This document shows positions 1-11,974 of a stretch of 64,000 bases of DNA, in pieces. Numbering within the stretch: position 1 is the stretch's first letter; every line of letters starts with the position of its first letter. Source of the DNA: Multifurca ochricompacta (lineage: Eukaryota; Basidiomycota; Agaricomycetes; Russulales; Russulaceae); assembly GCA_022496185.1 (NCBI GenBank), contig WTXG01000026.1, positions 248,001-312,000 on the forward strand, written 5' to 3'. The notes under the pieces were generated by a model that ran no database searches, was not told the DNA's origin, and was given only the letters and a program-made list of their open reading frames with translations. A program made the position numbers and the translations under genes.

Positions 1-1941
1 CCATGAACCACTTCATCGGACTTCGTGGGGGGGGGGGGGGTGGAGTCCTTAACAAAATAAAATGTTGTTCCTTTGTTCTTAATGAAGTAGGTAAGTAAAG
101 TTTAGTTAGATTTAGAGAGAGAGCCGAAATTGAGGAAATTTCCACCCCGCCCCCCTTCCTCCCCTTCCCTTCCTTTGAACTTTCTTTCTTTCTTTCTATT
201 ATTTTTTATTTTTTATTTTATTTTTTACGGATTTCTTTGTCTGTTAACTTTTCCTCCCTTACCCTTCTTCTTTTATCACTTCATTCCTTTCCCCCTTTCC
301 CCCCCCCTTCTTCCAGTCACACGCACGGCAGTCCATCAGGCAGGTCTGCTACTTCAAGATAAAGATGACCGACCAGTTGCGTTTGGTGGTGTCGATTAAC
401 TTTGTAGGTTCCAGTTATGGTTTCCCTATGGCTCTTCCTATACATAAAGACATAACGGGGATGACTGTGGGGAAGAAAGGGGGGGGGGGGGGTGGAATGA
501 CACGCGTTCGTTCGTTCGTTCGAAAGTGTTCCCTCCACCTTCCACCTCGTGGTCATGATCATGATTGCGGTTAACTATATGACGCCGGCGTCAAGAAATA
601 ATGTAGGACGGCGGCGGTGTAAGAACGAGACCGGTGGCAAAAATGTGTGTGTTAATTTAAAAGAATACAACAACAAAGAAGACTTCTTTTTTTTTTTTTG
701 CTGGGATTTGGGTTTGCGACCGAACAACATAAAACCGCTAATTTGAACGAAGAGGAGGGTATTTTATCGCTAGGGCTGGGCATCGTTTTTTTTTCCTACT
801 AACTAACTACTTAGTTTATTTAGTATTAGTGAGTGGTTAGAGTAACACACCATCATTATCACCATCACATCACCCATCTACCACTGGGGGTCATCTAGGA
901 TGATTCGGCGAGCGCGGCGTAAAAATGCCAACATGGATGGCACACGTGGGGGCAAAAAATAAATAAATAATTATAACATACATACATAGACATCACATTA
1001 AACAGAAAGAGAAAGAGGGCGTCGTTCGTTAGCCTCTGTTGGACGGAAGCACGACTATTTTCCCAATCTAGAACCTGCGTATCCCTATCGCTCAACCTGA
1101 CACACTTTTTTTTTTTTTTTTTTTTTAAATTTAGGTCAACCAGGCGCTCAGGGACTTTGGATTCGAATTCTTGATTATCGCGCGTGGTTTATTGGTTTGG
1201 TTTGGGTTGGGTTGGGTTTTTGTGCAAAGTGGTGGTGCAAGGGAGGGGGGGATGGATTACATCATCATCGTGGCTCCGACCTGGTCGGACAACGACCCAC
1301 AACAACGTTGTTCTCTGTTTTTCTCTTTTCATTTCCTCTCTCTTCTTTCCTCTCCTAGAAAAATTGTTGGCACTACTACTACCTGTACTGGGTTGGGCTT
1401 CACTTCTAAATCTCACCCTTTTGTTTTTCTTTCTCTTTCTGTACCATTTCCATACCTTGAACACGGGGGGAGGGGGAGGAGGAAGACACATTTTAGAAAG
1501 AAGCAGACTGTGTTTTTTTTTTTTTTTGGGAGGGTATACTTTCCAAATTAAAAAAAAAATTCCCATTTCTATATTCCAAATCACAAAAGCCTCGTAAAGT
1601 CAGTAAACGTAGACCATGAAGCAACAAAAAAAAAAAAGCAACAAAAAAAGCAACAAAAAAAAAGGATAAACAACATTATGACGAAAAGTAAGTACATCAC
1701 CCCCTCCGGTCGTCGTCTTCATCGCATAAAAAAACTACTACATTGCAATGTCGTCGCAGAACGCATAAATATCCCTTTTCCAGGGCGAGCACTAGCACTG
1801 GCACGTGCAGTGTTAAAAAAAAAAAAAATTAACTTATTAAGTTGAGAGATAACGAAGTGGCGCAGGTCGTATCGGAGAAGACTTGGACTTGGGATTCATT
1901 TCGTTCATTGCTCGCCGCTCGGTCGGTTCTTTTTTTTTTTC
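1..1941. other. Intergenic, low-complexity; no gene recognised
   Basis: The stretch is dominated by homopolymer and short-repeat tracts: G runs near 27-41 and 478-492, T runs near 1107-1126 and 1510-1525, A runs near 1620-1665, and a short TTCG repeat near 505-521. Open frames here lie in low-complexity sequence and show no motif or plausible splice structure. I see no gene. It is downstream of the minus-strand membrane-protein gene that ends at 1942. Confidence 0.5.
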
Positions 1942-3418
1942 TTAGACACCAACGTGCGCTTCGCTTTGAGGGCGAGATTCCTTCACCATAGACCCAGAGA
2001 TGGAACGGTTCTCCTCGGGAATGGCTTCACCCATGCCCTCCATTGAGATGTGAGTCGCCTCGGTAGCTGTTACACCCATGCGGAAGACGATCAAGGAGAA
2101 CTTGAAAAAAAAGCAAACGAAGTTTTCAAGTCAGTAAAAAGCCTTTTTTCAGAAAAAAGATAGGATTATAAACTCACTGCAATGCCAATAATGGGTGATG
2201 CCTGATCAACAAATCGGTTCGCAGTCAAAAAAAAAAAAAAGAAAAGTCAGTAAAAATGGTGTGTGTGTAGTCGTAGTCCAGTCACTGACTATGTCGAGGA
2301 ATACGTTGAAGCTATTCGATCGGGTCGTGTACGTTGCGATGATGAGAATGAGAGTGATCGAGTAGATCGCGCCAGACTCGGCTATGATTGCGGCTTCCTT
2401 CGTGAGACCGAAAGCCTTACGCGAGTTGCGGATCGTGTTCTGACGTATCCAGACCGATAGGCGATCAATACTGTAGGGGTAAGAGATAATAAAGGGTGAA
2501 TAAACGAGTGTTGACGAAGTTGAGTACCGGGAATAGAGACGAACATGTACAAAGGCCGTTCACAGCGACGGTCGAACTGAAGAACGACTTGGTGATCTTC
2601 TCTTGCTTTGCGAGAAAGACTGAGTCACCCCTGGTGAGCCCAGAGAGACCCTGAACGGATGCGATACCGGTTCCTGTATGTGCGTGCTGAATTAGGAGGA
2701 CATTTCTCTTGATCAAAAAAAAAGGTGACACCAACCGATATCAGCAAGGAAAATCAGGAGGGGCAGCAAGATCACGAGGAAACTACGCTCCCAGACGATC
2801 CAGCAACGGTGCAACTATGGTCGCGTTAACGTCAGTTTAGTCATCTAAGAAAAGGCACGACGCGACTCACGATAAACGCATCAAAGAGAATTGTGACGAT
2901 GAGGTAGAGGGAAGTCTTGATCAGACTGAGTGAAGAAGAGACGTTGGCGTAGTAGAAATCAGCGCCAATGGGTTTCTGGCTACTCTTGAAGGCGTAAACC
3001 AATCGGATAGCGTCCGTGACGACGTGCTGTCAGAGAGATAGGACGACGCGTTAGCATATAAAAATCCCCAGCCGGAAATGAGTTTGACGGGGGAGCCGCC
3101 GGTTTACCCATGAGATAAGAACGCCGAAAAGTCCTGCAAGCCCGAGCAATGAGACAGCGCCGGGGATCGTCTTGCGCTTATTAAGGAGCACCTTGACAGT
3201 CGAACCGAAGAGTGTGAAGTAGATCCCTGAATGTATGACAGCGTTTTAGCGCGGGAAGGACAACAACAACAACAACAACAGCAACAACATCAAGGACCCC
3301 AACCCCCCCGCTCGCGCCCTTCGCCTTCCCTCTCTACGTGTCGTTGAAGAGACTCACCGAAGAAGAACGACTCCACAGAGAGCGCGACGAGTTCAGAAAG
3401 AGAGAAGGAAATGGCCAT
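1942..3418 (-). CDS. Fungal multi-span membrane protein, eight exons
   Basis: Uncharacterised integral membrane protein of the kind common in basidiomycetes. I read exons at about 3358-3418, 3108-3226, 2871-3026, 2736-2814, 2545-2673, 2290-2470, 2178-2201 and 1942-2100, giving about 300 aa. The start is ATG at 3418 (MAISFSLSEL) and the stop TAA at 1942-1944. Visible family-like pieces are ESFFFGIYFTLFG near the N-terminus, HRCWIVWERS in mid-protein and ASPIIGIAFSLIVFRMG before a hydrophilic tail. Several hydrophobic stretches look like membrane helices. Exon 7 is a 24-nt micro-exon. The donor between exons 5 and 6 is ambiguous, since the obvious one breaks frame. The function is unknown; membrane location is inferred from hydrophobicity and resemblance to a frequent basidiomycete family, not from a search. 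Confidence 0.72.
3264..3292. repeat. (CAA)n microsatellite in intron 1
   Basis: A run of CAA/ACA trinucleotides lies in the first intron of the membrane-protein gene. No function can be read from it. Confidence 0.7.
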
Positions 3419-6219
3419 GTCTTGCAAACTGCTAGTCGTCTTTGGCGTTGAGCTCTGGTTCTCCCGCTATTAGTTGGGATGGGATACGGGGAAATCCAAA
3501 CGTGCTTCAACCGACATTACTTATAGGAAACGCGAAAATCTAGAGGAAGGACAAGGCACGGAATCGTTCAATTACCTATGACAAGTGAGGCACGTTAAGC
3601 GCTCGCACTTTCAAAATACGACCGGTGACCTAGATCTGATAGGTCCAGGTTAAGGGCCAGCGTTCACCGCCCATCGTGGCTTCATTTCCGGGGGAGCGTC
3701 AAGTTACCAAAGATGGAAAGTCCTTGTTCTATGAACGTATGGAGGTTCTGGAATATTTGCGGTAATATTGGACCTCACCCACAACAGTGGCGGGACAGGA
3801 CAAATGAATGGACTCTGCAGGGCCGAATGTAATGAGAATCGTTTAGGCAGGTATTTAAACACTTCTTAAGGGGAAGGGGGGAAGGGGAGGGGGGAGCAGC
3901 ATACAACACAACTTATGGAATGGGCAGAAAAGAAACAGAAACAGACAAGCGGGAGAAGCCTACCAGCCTCGCAACGTGCTCGAAGCTAAAGTTGGTTTCC
4001 CAGCAGCTTGTTGCATGAGCATGCGACCAGGTGGGTGGGCACTTCACTTCGACTTCGCACAGTCATTACAGTCATTACAGTCATAACATAAGGGGGATCA
4101 GGTAAGACCTTTACGTATACGAATCCAGTAAATAATTTTCCCATCTTAACCCATCCTTCCGGGAAGTCCCTGTGGCAAGAGTGGAAATTGAGCGTAAACT
4201 TATTACCATTAATGGTTTAGCTCCCCCTTTTTTGATTGATATGACAACTGAGTGAGACCCGCTTTCAACCAACAAAAAAAAGAGAGTAAAGAGTAGAGTT
4301 GGCAACGAAAATAAAATAAAAAATAAAAATGCCCTGAAAGGACGCCATTGTGGCTGGCGACAGCAAATCCAGGAACGGAAACTACTGTCCTAGTGGGGAC
4401 GTAGTCGGTAGTCACAGCCCTCATCGTCGCAAGGTGGATAAACAACAAACACACTCTCGAATAGAACTGGAACTAGAACAAAATAAAATAAAATAAAATA
4501 AAAAAAAGGTGCATAGTCGGCTACATTTTTCTCATAGTTGCAAGAGATGCCTATCAACAAGACGTACCCCGAACGGCCTGGACCCTGTATGATAACGATT
4601 GCGAAAGCCAAACGTGGGCCACGACATGAACGCATGACAACTAACGGCACGTTTAATGGCCAAGTCGGTGCCAAAGCCAAGGATAACCCCAGTTGTTCAG
4701 TTCAAGAGGTGCCCAAATAGCCAACTCCCGGAATTGGGTGGAGAAAGTTATCTGACGACACGGAGATATTGTAGGTAAGTGTGCTTCAGCCTGTATCTGG
4801 TGAGAACCGCAGCAGGGGGGGTGACGTGTTTGCTGTCAGAATTGTATTTCAATGAAGGACGTAGGGATCGTCCATCAAGCGCTACTTCTTCTCTCCTTTG
4901 TAAAAAAAAGTAAAAAGGATTGGACTACATTGGATTTCAGGCACTAGGCCAAGCAAGGGTCCAAGAAATTTTCGGCAAGAGAGTAATCGGTTTAACCCAC
5001 TAGAGTAGAGTAGGGTAGAGTAGAGTAGAATAGAGTAGAGTAGAGTAGAGTTCAGCCAGCGTTCAGCATTCATCGGGGTCGGGGCAAGTGGGGAGTTTTG
5101 GGAAGAATAATCTGGTAATCTGGCTTACGTTTGAGCCGAGAATACGGATTCGGCTATTAGTGGCAGACGTCAGGTGCTCAAAAGACCTTGTCAGGATGTC
5201 AGGACGTCCTTGCCAGATGCCAGATCCATTAACTAACGTTACCCATCGCTGTCGAAAAGGTGACAGACCAAGCGAAACCTTATTGAACGCGCTCAATGGC
5301 TTCAAATATCTTTTAGACGCGACGTAGTCGATCCCATTGAAGTATCGTCAGCCCAGTTCAACGGTATCAAATTCGAAATTTGCACGTCTGGGGGGGGGGG
5401 GGGGGGGTTCGCTCAATCCGTTTTTCCGAAAGGCCGATTGTCAAGGGATCTTAGTCGCTCGTGCCAATTGCTCCTCCCAACTGGTTGTGCAGGTGCCAAC
5501 GCTAATCAATGTGTGGGTTTTGGTCCCATACTCCCATATGAGGTATATCAGTCTCCTTGGCTTGTAAGTTACACAAGGGGCAGCCACTGGCACTGACACT
5601 GACACTGGCACTGGTACCTAGTTCCCCTTTTTGCCGGTATCTTGGGACAACAGGGGGTGTTATATTTTTGATGTTTTGATGTTTAGACTGCTGCAAAAGT
5701 AATATGAGGTCGGGATCCGGAAGCACACCATTGATGAGGGTACCACTTGCCGGGTAAGAGGTCAACTCGGTCTTGATCATGTCCTTATCAAAACATTTTG
5801 TCCCGATCAAAAACCTCCGAGTCGGAAAACACATCCTGGTCAACAGTTTGATGTTTGATTCTACTTGGGGTTGTTTGGTCAGTTTGGTCATCTTCTGCAA
5901 GCAGCGCACATGCGCACCCGTTCAACATGAGTCCAAGTCAGAAGGGGCAGTGGTTCAAGTTAATCATCAGTCTATACAGAGCAGGCGGCGCTGGATATGA
6001 GTTTCTGCCCTTATTGTGCCCGAAATGAAGTATTGTTGCGATTAGGAATTTTTGAGAAAGAGGGATTCTTATCAATTTTAGTAAAGCAAACCAGCAGCTA
6101 ATGGCCAAACTTCCGCTATATGTCCGCGGGAGATTGGCGCACAGCAATGTGAAAACTACAAGTACAGAAATTTTTTGCGACATCTTATCTGACTTTGTTA
6201 CTCCAAACTATATCTCTTC
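3419..6219. other. Intergenic; no gene supported
   Basis: This 2.8-kb spacer lies between two minus-strand genes. It holds the upstream region of the membrane-protein gene, a short CAGTCATTA repeat near 4066-4086, AAAAT runs near 4477-4506, a TAGAG minisatellite near 5003-5051, a G tract near 5391-5407 and a CACTGA/CACTGG repeat near 5586-5612. Open frames up to 135 codons occur on both strands but have no recognisable motif, consistent codon pattern or splice signals. I see no gene. Confidence 0.45.
5003..5051. repeat. TAGAG pentanucleotide minisatellite
   Basis: About nine imperfect copies of AGTAG/TAGAG in tandem. This is a simple repeat in a gene-free spacer. Confidence 0.8.
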
Positions 6220-8868
6220 TCATCGAACAAGCCTTCTTCGATCGCTTTGATTTCTGATAATAACAATAAAATAAATAAAAAAAAAGCGCGTTATTAGCGG
6301 AGTGGAAGAAGCCACGTGTTGAATTGGGAGGGACGCACGTAGGGCAAGATGTTTCGAGTGGAATCGGCACAATGCAAAGTTCCCTTTGCTCGGGGTTCAG
6401 CCATAGTTTGTCAGTAGCAAAGGAAATTTTGGTCACTTACCCATCATGCACCATGCCCGTGGGATCCCCAAATCTCGCCATGCGCCCCGTATTTCACCCT
6501 CAGAGTCAAGTCCCCATATGGGCTTCAGGCGTGCACCAGCTTCGGGTCCCAGAATTTTGCGTATGGGATCCCGCGCATCACCATACCTGTTTGCGCCATA
6601 AACCGGGGGGTCCAAAACATCGTAACGGGGAAAGAACAACAACTTTACCCTGTCGCGAAAACAACCGCATCCGCATCGAGCGTGCTCCCATCCATGAACT
6701 CTAGGCCCGTCTGTGTAAAGCGGGCTATCTGACTGTCGTTCTTGAGTTTAATTTTTCCATCGATTATCAACTGGCTCGCGCCAACATCTGTGCTTCCGCG
6801 CGTTCGCGCGGTTCTGTGACAAAACAAAAAGCGATTCGGTGAAAATATACGCACCAAAGTAATACCCGCCGGCCTTGCCCCACGCGAGTAAAATGAATCC
6901 TGAGCCGTCTATACCCGTGTTGAGGCGGAAACCAACTCGGTCAAGTCCGTCTAGCGTCTCCCTGTGCTCATGCTTGAGAGTTTGAAAGTTGCTCGGACTA
7001 CCTTATATACACCAACCTGTCTTTCTCAGCGATGCTTTGAACCAGCCTCTGGTGAATGGGCTTCTGAAGATAGTTGGGAAAGGAGGCATTGATACGATCG
7101 GCGACGTCTGGTGAGGGGCCGCCTTCATAGTAGAGTCCTGGTTCAGCATCTTTTAGTCGCCATGTGTATCTCGTGGAAGCTATTGAGCGAACCTCCGAAG
7201 ACACCCGTAACACCGTGTTTGACGGACATAATATAGGTTGAACTACGCTGAAACATAGTCACATCTGAAGATCATCTGGTCACCAGGAGAGAAGAAAAGA
7301 AACGAAAAGGGGGGGGGGTGGCAAGGGGGGCGTACCAACGCCGTGATCATAGAGGTCCTTGGATATATCGTGACCTATTATTTTCATCGAGAAAATGAAA
7401 AAAGCTTATTCAAGTCAGACCAGTAAGAACGAAACGAAACACACCAGATGTACAGGCGCCTATGACGACTACTTTTTTCCCTTCATAATCTTTGGCCTTC
7501 GTGTAATCTCCAGAATGGGCGATTTTGCCTTTGTATTCCTCCTAAACGCCCAAAAAAAAAAAAGTGAGAAAGTGAGATTCTGAATTGCCTTTGAGTAATG
7601 AAGAAACACGCACCACGCCAGGAAATTTCGGCATGTTATGCGTGCCCCCGCCAATGCCCACAGCGAAGACGAGATGATTTACGACAAAGGTGCGAGTCCC
7701 TGCATTCGCGCGCTCGATTTCCACTGTCCACTTCTTCGTTTCGGGGTCCTGCGAAGCACGCGTGACAGTGGAAGAGGTCCACACGTCTAGTTCCAGACTG
7801 TGGGCATAATTCTCGAGCCAATCCGCCAACTGCACACGTGTCGTCAGTATTTATACTCCGAGGGAAGTCAGTGCCGAGAGATATTTTATTCACTTTTGGA
7901 GCTGGCGCAAACACTGGCCAGGTTGACGGGAAACTGGCAACGTGTTAAGAGTATGCGAGAGCGCAATTGAATGATGAGTTAGGGAAAATGATCCGAAACA
8001 AAAAGAAAAAAAAAAGAAGAAAAAAAAAAAACAAAAAAACAAAGGCTATTGCTCACGGTAGGTATGGCATGTGGTCATACCCTGACGGCAGCTAGTCAAA
8101 GAAGGATTCACAGAAGAAAAGATTACGAGTGAACGTACACACGGTATCATGTAGGCAGAGCGCTTCGTACCGCTTTCGCCATAGATGACCAATACGAGCC
8201 TCCCGCTCGACGACCAACGTCTTGATACCGAGATACTTGAGCCGTGCGGCTAGTTCGAGCCCCGACTGACCACCTCCAACAATAAGGACGACAGGCTGCT
8301 GGTCGGGGCCTTCGCACTCGCGCTCCTGACGGCGTTGTTCCGGCCACGTTCCATGCTTCGATTCTTGCTCCCTCAGCGGGCCGGTAAGTTCCGAGACACC
8401 ATGTAGACCCTCGAGTGTGGTGAAGATAGAGTGAGCCCTCCATTCACCATCTCTAGGGGTTGGAACCAGACGCAATACACCTGATCCCGTTCCGATCCCT
8501 GTTGAAAATGTGAAGGATGCTTGGATCCACACTATGTCCGGATAAGGCCTCCCCAAAACCACTGTCTTTGCATCGAGCTGTAGTGCCGATAGCTTGGTAA
8601 TTGCCAGGCGATCACTGAGGAATTGCAGAATGCGTTTATTCCCATAGAAAGTGCGGAAGTCCCAGGTAAGCGCGAGGATGTCACGCCAGAAAGCGTCTTC
8701 CACTAGTTGGCGGATGACACCCGCCGCATCGCCCGACTGGACATAGTCCGCGAAGGCATCGAACCATGTCTGCGCCACAGCACCAGCATCCACCTCGGAG
8801 GGCGCAGATACTCCAAGCCTTCCTAGAGTTGGTAAGGCCGCATCTTTAATATCAAAAGTGGTACTCAT
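6220..8868 (-). CDS. FAD-dependent (flavin-containing) monooxygenase with N-terminal NTF2-like region
   Basis: Predicted class B flavin monooxygenase, roughly 600-650 aa in about 11-12 exons. Exon 1 (8139-8868) begins at ATG 8868 (MSTTFDIKD). Its first 180 residues resemble the SnoaL/NTF2-like domain often fused to fungal FMOs, followed by the FAD Rossmann motif GGGQSGLELA. The next short exons give WYDHMPYLP and PFPSTWPVF, and around 7640-7830 ADWLENYAHSLELDVW and VFAVGIGGG. The second nucleotide-binding motif VVVIGACTS-AHDIS lies near 7340-7520. Later pieces are DAVVFATGYGDAR and GNFALCRFHSKHLALR near 6350-6420, typical of the family's C-terminus. After that the frame runs into low complexity and stops at 6220-6222, so the last residues are uncertain. 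It would use FAD and NADPH to oxygenate a substrate that cannot be guessed from the sequence. The family call is firm; exon edges are approximate. Confidence 0.86.
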
Positions 8869-9555
8869 GACTGGTAGAAGACCTAATGAATAGATGGTCG
8901 TGAACAATCACGATATTTATCGATGCACACGCGCCAATGCCCATTTATACTTCATCAAACGAGTAAAAATAGACCGATGAGGTGGTATCTTGTGCATGAT
9001 CTGATAATAAAAATATAATACACGCAGGCGTAAGGATATTTCCGAATTCGGTACAGGTGATAACTAGTTGAAGTGCGTCATGTTGGTTTTGGTGAGATTC
9101 GACAATTCGGTGAGAATGTTGAGTGAGTGAATCAATTCCGGGCAAGACAAGAGACGAGACCCAAGAAAGCAGAGAGTCAATCCGTATGGGAAGTGTGAAC
9201 AACCTCGTCGGTCGATATATTCGTGGTCACTTGCCAGCTGTAAGTCGCTACACCATTTAGTTGAGCGAGTGTCTTTGTACTTTGTCTTGAAACTCGTTTG
9301 GCTCATGTGGCTCCTTAGATTAGGTCGAAGAGATGAATGTGGAAGTGACTCAAGAGGCGTGGACGTCGCGCCCTTTGTCTGCCCTCGGTTCACTCAACAA
9401 AGCGATTCTGTGGCAAACCACCAAAGTGATGTGGGTGATTTGTGTCTCGTAGTTCGCATTTCCATGGCAAGAAAAACAAGATAAAAACTCTGAAAAAAAA
9501 TTGGGTCGTCGCGCTCACACCTACACTCTTCACAAATCCAGCGGGCCCTGTGATC
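8869..9555. other. Divergent intergenic region
   Basis: This is the space between the minus-strand monooxygenase and the plus-strand small gene, so it should carry both promoters. Apart from the TATA-like box I recognise no feature; the open frames are short and unsupported. Extra 5' exons of the plus-strand gene cannot be excluded. Confidence 0.4.
8943..8949 (-). promoter_or_regulatory. TATA-like box of the monooxygenase gene
   Basis: TATAAAT on the minus strand, about 75 nt upstream of the predicted ATG at 8868. The position suits a core promoter with a short leader. No other elements were identified. Confidence 0.4.
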
Positions 9556-10175
9556 ATGCCCAAGTCTTTAACTCTGCCATTCATTGGGACCGTCTTCAAA
9601 CGGAGACGCGAGGTCATGGAATCAAACACATCACTGCCTGTCTGTTCCACTGAGCCCGTTGAGACCTATTTACTCGGGCGTCCTTTGGTCATGCCAGGAA
9701 GTACACCTGGTTGGGCGACCCAGCCGTGGCATTACGTCTTTCGGGTAAGCGACATTCCACATTTCTGTGGAATGGCCGCTTACTCTTTCAATTAGGATGG
9801 TGATGTCGCATGGGCACTTGGCGGAAACAGGCGCTGGCGCCTCGTCACTGTGATGGGAGACGGTTTCCTCGAGGAAATAGAGGTGAGGAGCATGCTTGAT
9901 GATTCAATATCAGCAAACATGACTTGTCATTCCCTAAGAATCGAAAGCAAGTGGCATACCACGCCACATGGACGAGTGAGGGAGTAACGATGAGGGGGGC
10001 GTTCGCGCCAGGGTGTGGGGACATAAAACCGGACACCCTTGTCATCCGAAGGCTCATCTTTGACGAAGGGGAATGGCGTGTGGAGAGAAACGACTGGCAG
10101 GAGGTGCTTGATGACAACGAGTTCGAGGATACAAAGGTGGAATTCATGGAGGGTAGGAGTGACGATCAAGTCTAA
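9556..10175 (+). CDS. Hypothetical protein of about 170 aa, three exons
   Basis: I read exons at 9556-9744, 9796-9882 and 9939-10175, all joined in phase 0. Introns have GT-AG ends (gtaagc...attag and gtgagg...ctaag) and are 51 and 56 nt long. The product starts MPKSLTLPFIG and ends EGRSDDQV before TAA at 10173. The body is tryptophan-rich and hydrophilic (PWHYVFR, NRRWRLVTVMGDGF, YHATWTSEGVTMRG, DEGEWRVERNDWQEV). It has no signal peptide or membrane segment and suggests a small globular soluble protein. I do not recognise a family. The reading frame is open upstream of the chosen ATG, so an earlier exon or start is possible. Confidence 0.6.
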
Positions 10176-11700
10176 GAGTTTTCAGGTCAGACATATTTCA
10201 GCCCGTTGGGAGTTCAACAACGCAGTGTGTACACATCCGAGGCTAGAGTTTGATACATGAGCAGAGCTACCTCCTCTAACCGCACGGTAGTTGCTCTTCA
10301 AAAGAGATGCGAAGTCGCCAAGGAGTGGAGGGGGGGGGGCTTTGACAATAGACGTTTCGCACAGGAGATACCAATAACACGAACTGAGCGTATGACGAAA
10401 ATCGCGTCGATGACATGATCGCTGCAGAAGGTACGGCATCGTTACGATAGCGAAACGTGTCCCAACCTCACCCGTGCTAAGACCGAGGATTGGGCGAGAG
10501 TCGTCTTCATCTTTTCGGAACCCTCTATCTCGGAACAAGCTCGTGGTAGAATAAACAGGGAAGCATGGGTGTCTAGAGAGAAATGATACCAGCCCATAGG
10601 CCGGGGCTTCACTGCTTCAGGCTTCTCGTGTGGCATGGGAGCGTTGATTGGGTCCAAGATCCCGACTGGGGAATGGAATTCGTACCGACATCTTTGCTTC
10701 CGCGCGTCCGAGAGAACTGTGCGGCTAGCACAGAACTAGTTAGTTGCATATAAGCATGGCATCGTGTTGAAGAGAGCACGGGAAGCCGAAGTGCGGTTCT
10801 GTCCCTGACTCATAAGAACGACCCGCAAAGGTGAGTCATAGTATCTCCGTAGCAAGAAAGTCACACGCCATGGCCTTGACGCTCGTCTGGCCAACTTTGG
10901 CATGGCGGGGTCAAGGGAGGTACGTAGCAAGGGGCTTTGGCGGGCGACGGAGAAAAGACGCGGTCAGCAAGATAGGTTGAAGAGGCAACAAAGAGCGATC
11001 AAGCGCAGGTGATGGCGGTGAAACTTGATGGGCCTTGTCTGCGTCGTCAGGAATGGAAGCCAAAAAAACAAATTGAGAGAGAGCCGCTGAAGGCGGATCC
11101 AAGCGAAGGATCACCAGTCGGCGTCAACTGAATTTCGTGGTCAAACGTACTGGCATGCTGGCATGGACATGGCCACCCACAAGTATTCCGCACGTTGCAT
11201 GTTGGAAGAACATTTTGACAACCTACCATTAAGAAAAATAAAGAAGATCGACCCGATTCTAAATAGCAGACTCAAGCTGGCAAGCGGGTTGATTAACCGA
11301 GAGCATAGATGACACTGCGAGGAACATGTCTATACTTCTTTCAATAATGACCCTCGGGAATGGAAGCACAGCTGACTTGAGAAGGCCATTCAGCGTAGAA
11401 GAGGGATGGCCAAGTAGTAGCGGAGAAAGAGGGGAGAAGGAGAAGAAAGAGGTAAAAAATGTCAGCCCATTTAACCGACAGCCGACACTAACTCCGAGTC
11501 GACCCGGTCCGGGCCGTTCACGTAATGCAGGGTTGCAACTTCAAGTCATCGCTATTGCCCAGAGTTTGAGGGTTCATGGGTCGGGACCTAAGTCACAGCC
11601 TCAGAGTGGATGGACTCGCAAGTCCCTTCAAACTTGCAATGAGAATGAGCATCTCTGGGGCCTTCCACATGGCCCCATGTGCTACACTCCACAAGCTCCT
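10176..11700. other. Intergenic; no convincing gene
   Basis: Several open frames of 60-150 codons exist on both strands, the longest at 11326-11775 on the plus strand, but none has a motif or a consistent splice model. One stretch (about 10560-10680, minus) reads like protein (DPINAPMPHEKPEAVKP), and the neighbouring 10688-10722 resembles a short part of the monooxygenase gene at 6785-6822. This may be a decayed gene remnant; I cannot show it. Confidence 0.4.
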
Positions 11701-11974
11701 ACACATCCTTCCTATGTGCCACTACTTTGCCTAGGCAACTTAGGCTTTCTGGGAGCCTGGTCATCAGAAAGATGATAAATTCCTGGAACACCTGAGCTAG
11801 GCATTCTAGGCATTCTAGTGCTCTAGTTTCCCAACTAGGTTTACAGTGGCTCAAAATGTTGAGAAGTGCCTGAAGCCTAGTAATGGCACATGTACATGGG
11901 TGGACTGGTTATGGCTAGGGCATAACACACAGAAACTACCTTGAAGTTCCCAAGGCCATGTAGCTAGAGATCAG
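11701..11974. other. Left edge of the transposon cluster
   Basis: Base composition shifts here towards short repeated words (ctaggcattctaggcattctag near 11790-11815) that resemble the repeat-rich DNA further right. No element boundary could be fixed to the left of 11975. Confidence 0.35.

Noticed and set aside
130..399. Plus-strand frame in the first 400 nt
   Set aside because: Pyrimidine-rich low complexity (Phe/Pro/Leu runs), starts at TTG, no motif.
1171..1597. Three overlapping frames of 126-137 codons
   Set aside because: All lie in T/G/C-run sequence and overlap on both strands; typical of low complexity, no domain.
11326..11775. 149-codon plus-strand frame
   Set aside because: No recognisable motif or conserved pattern, and it runs into the transposon edge.
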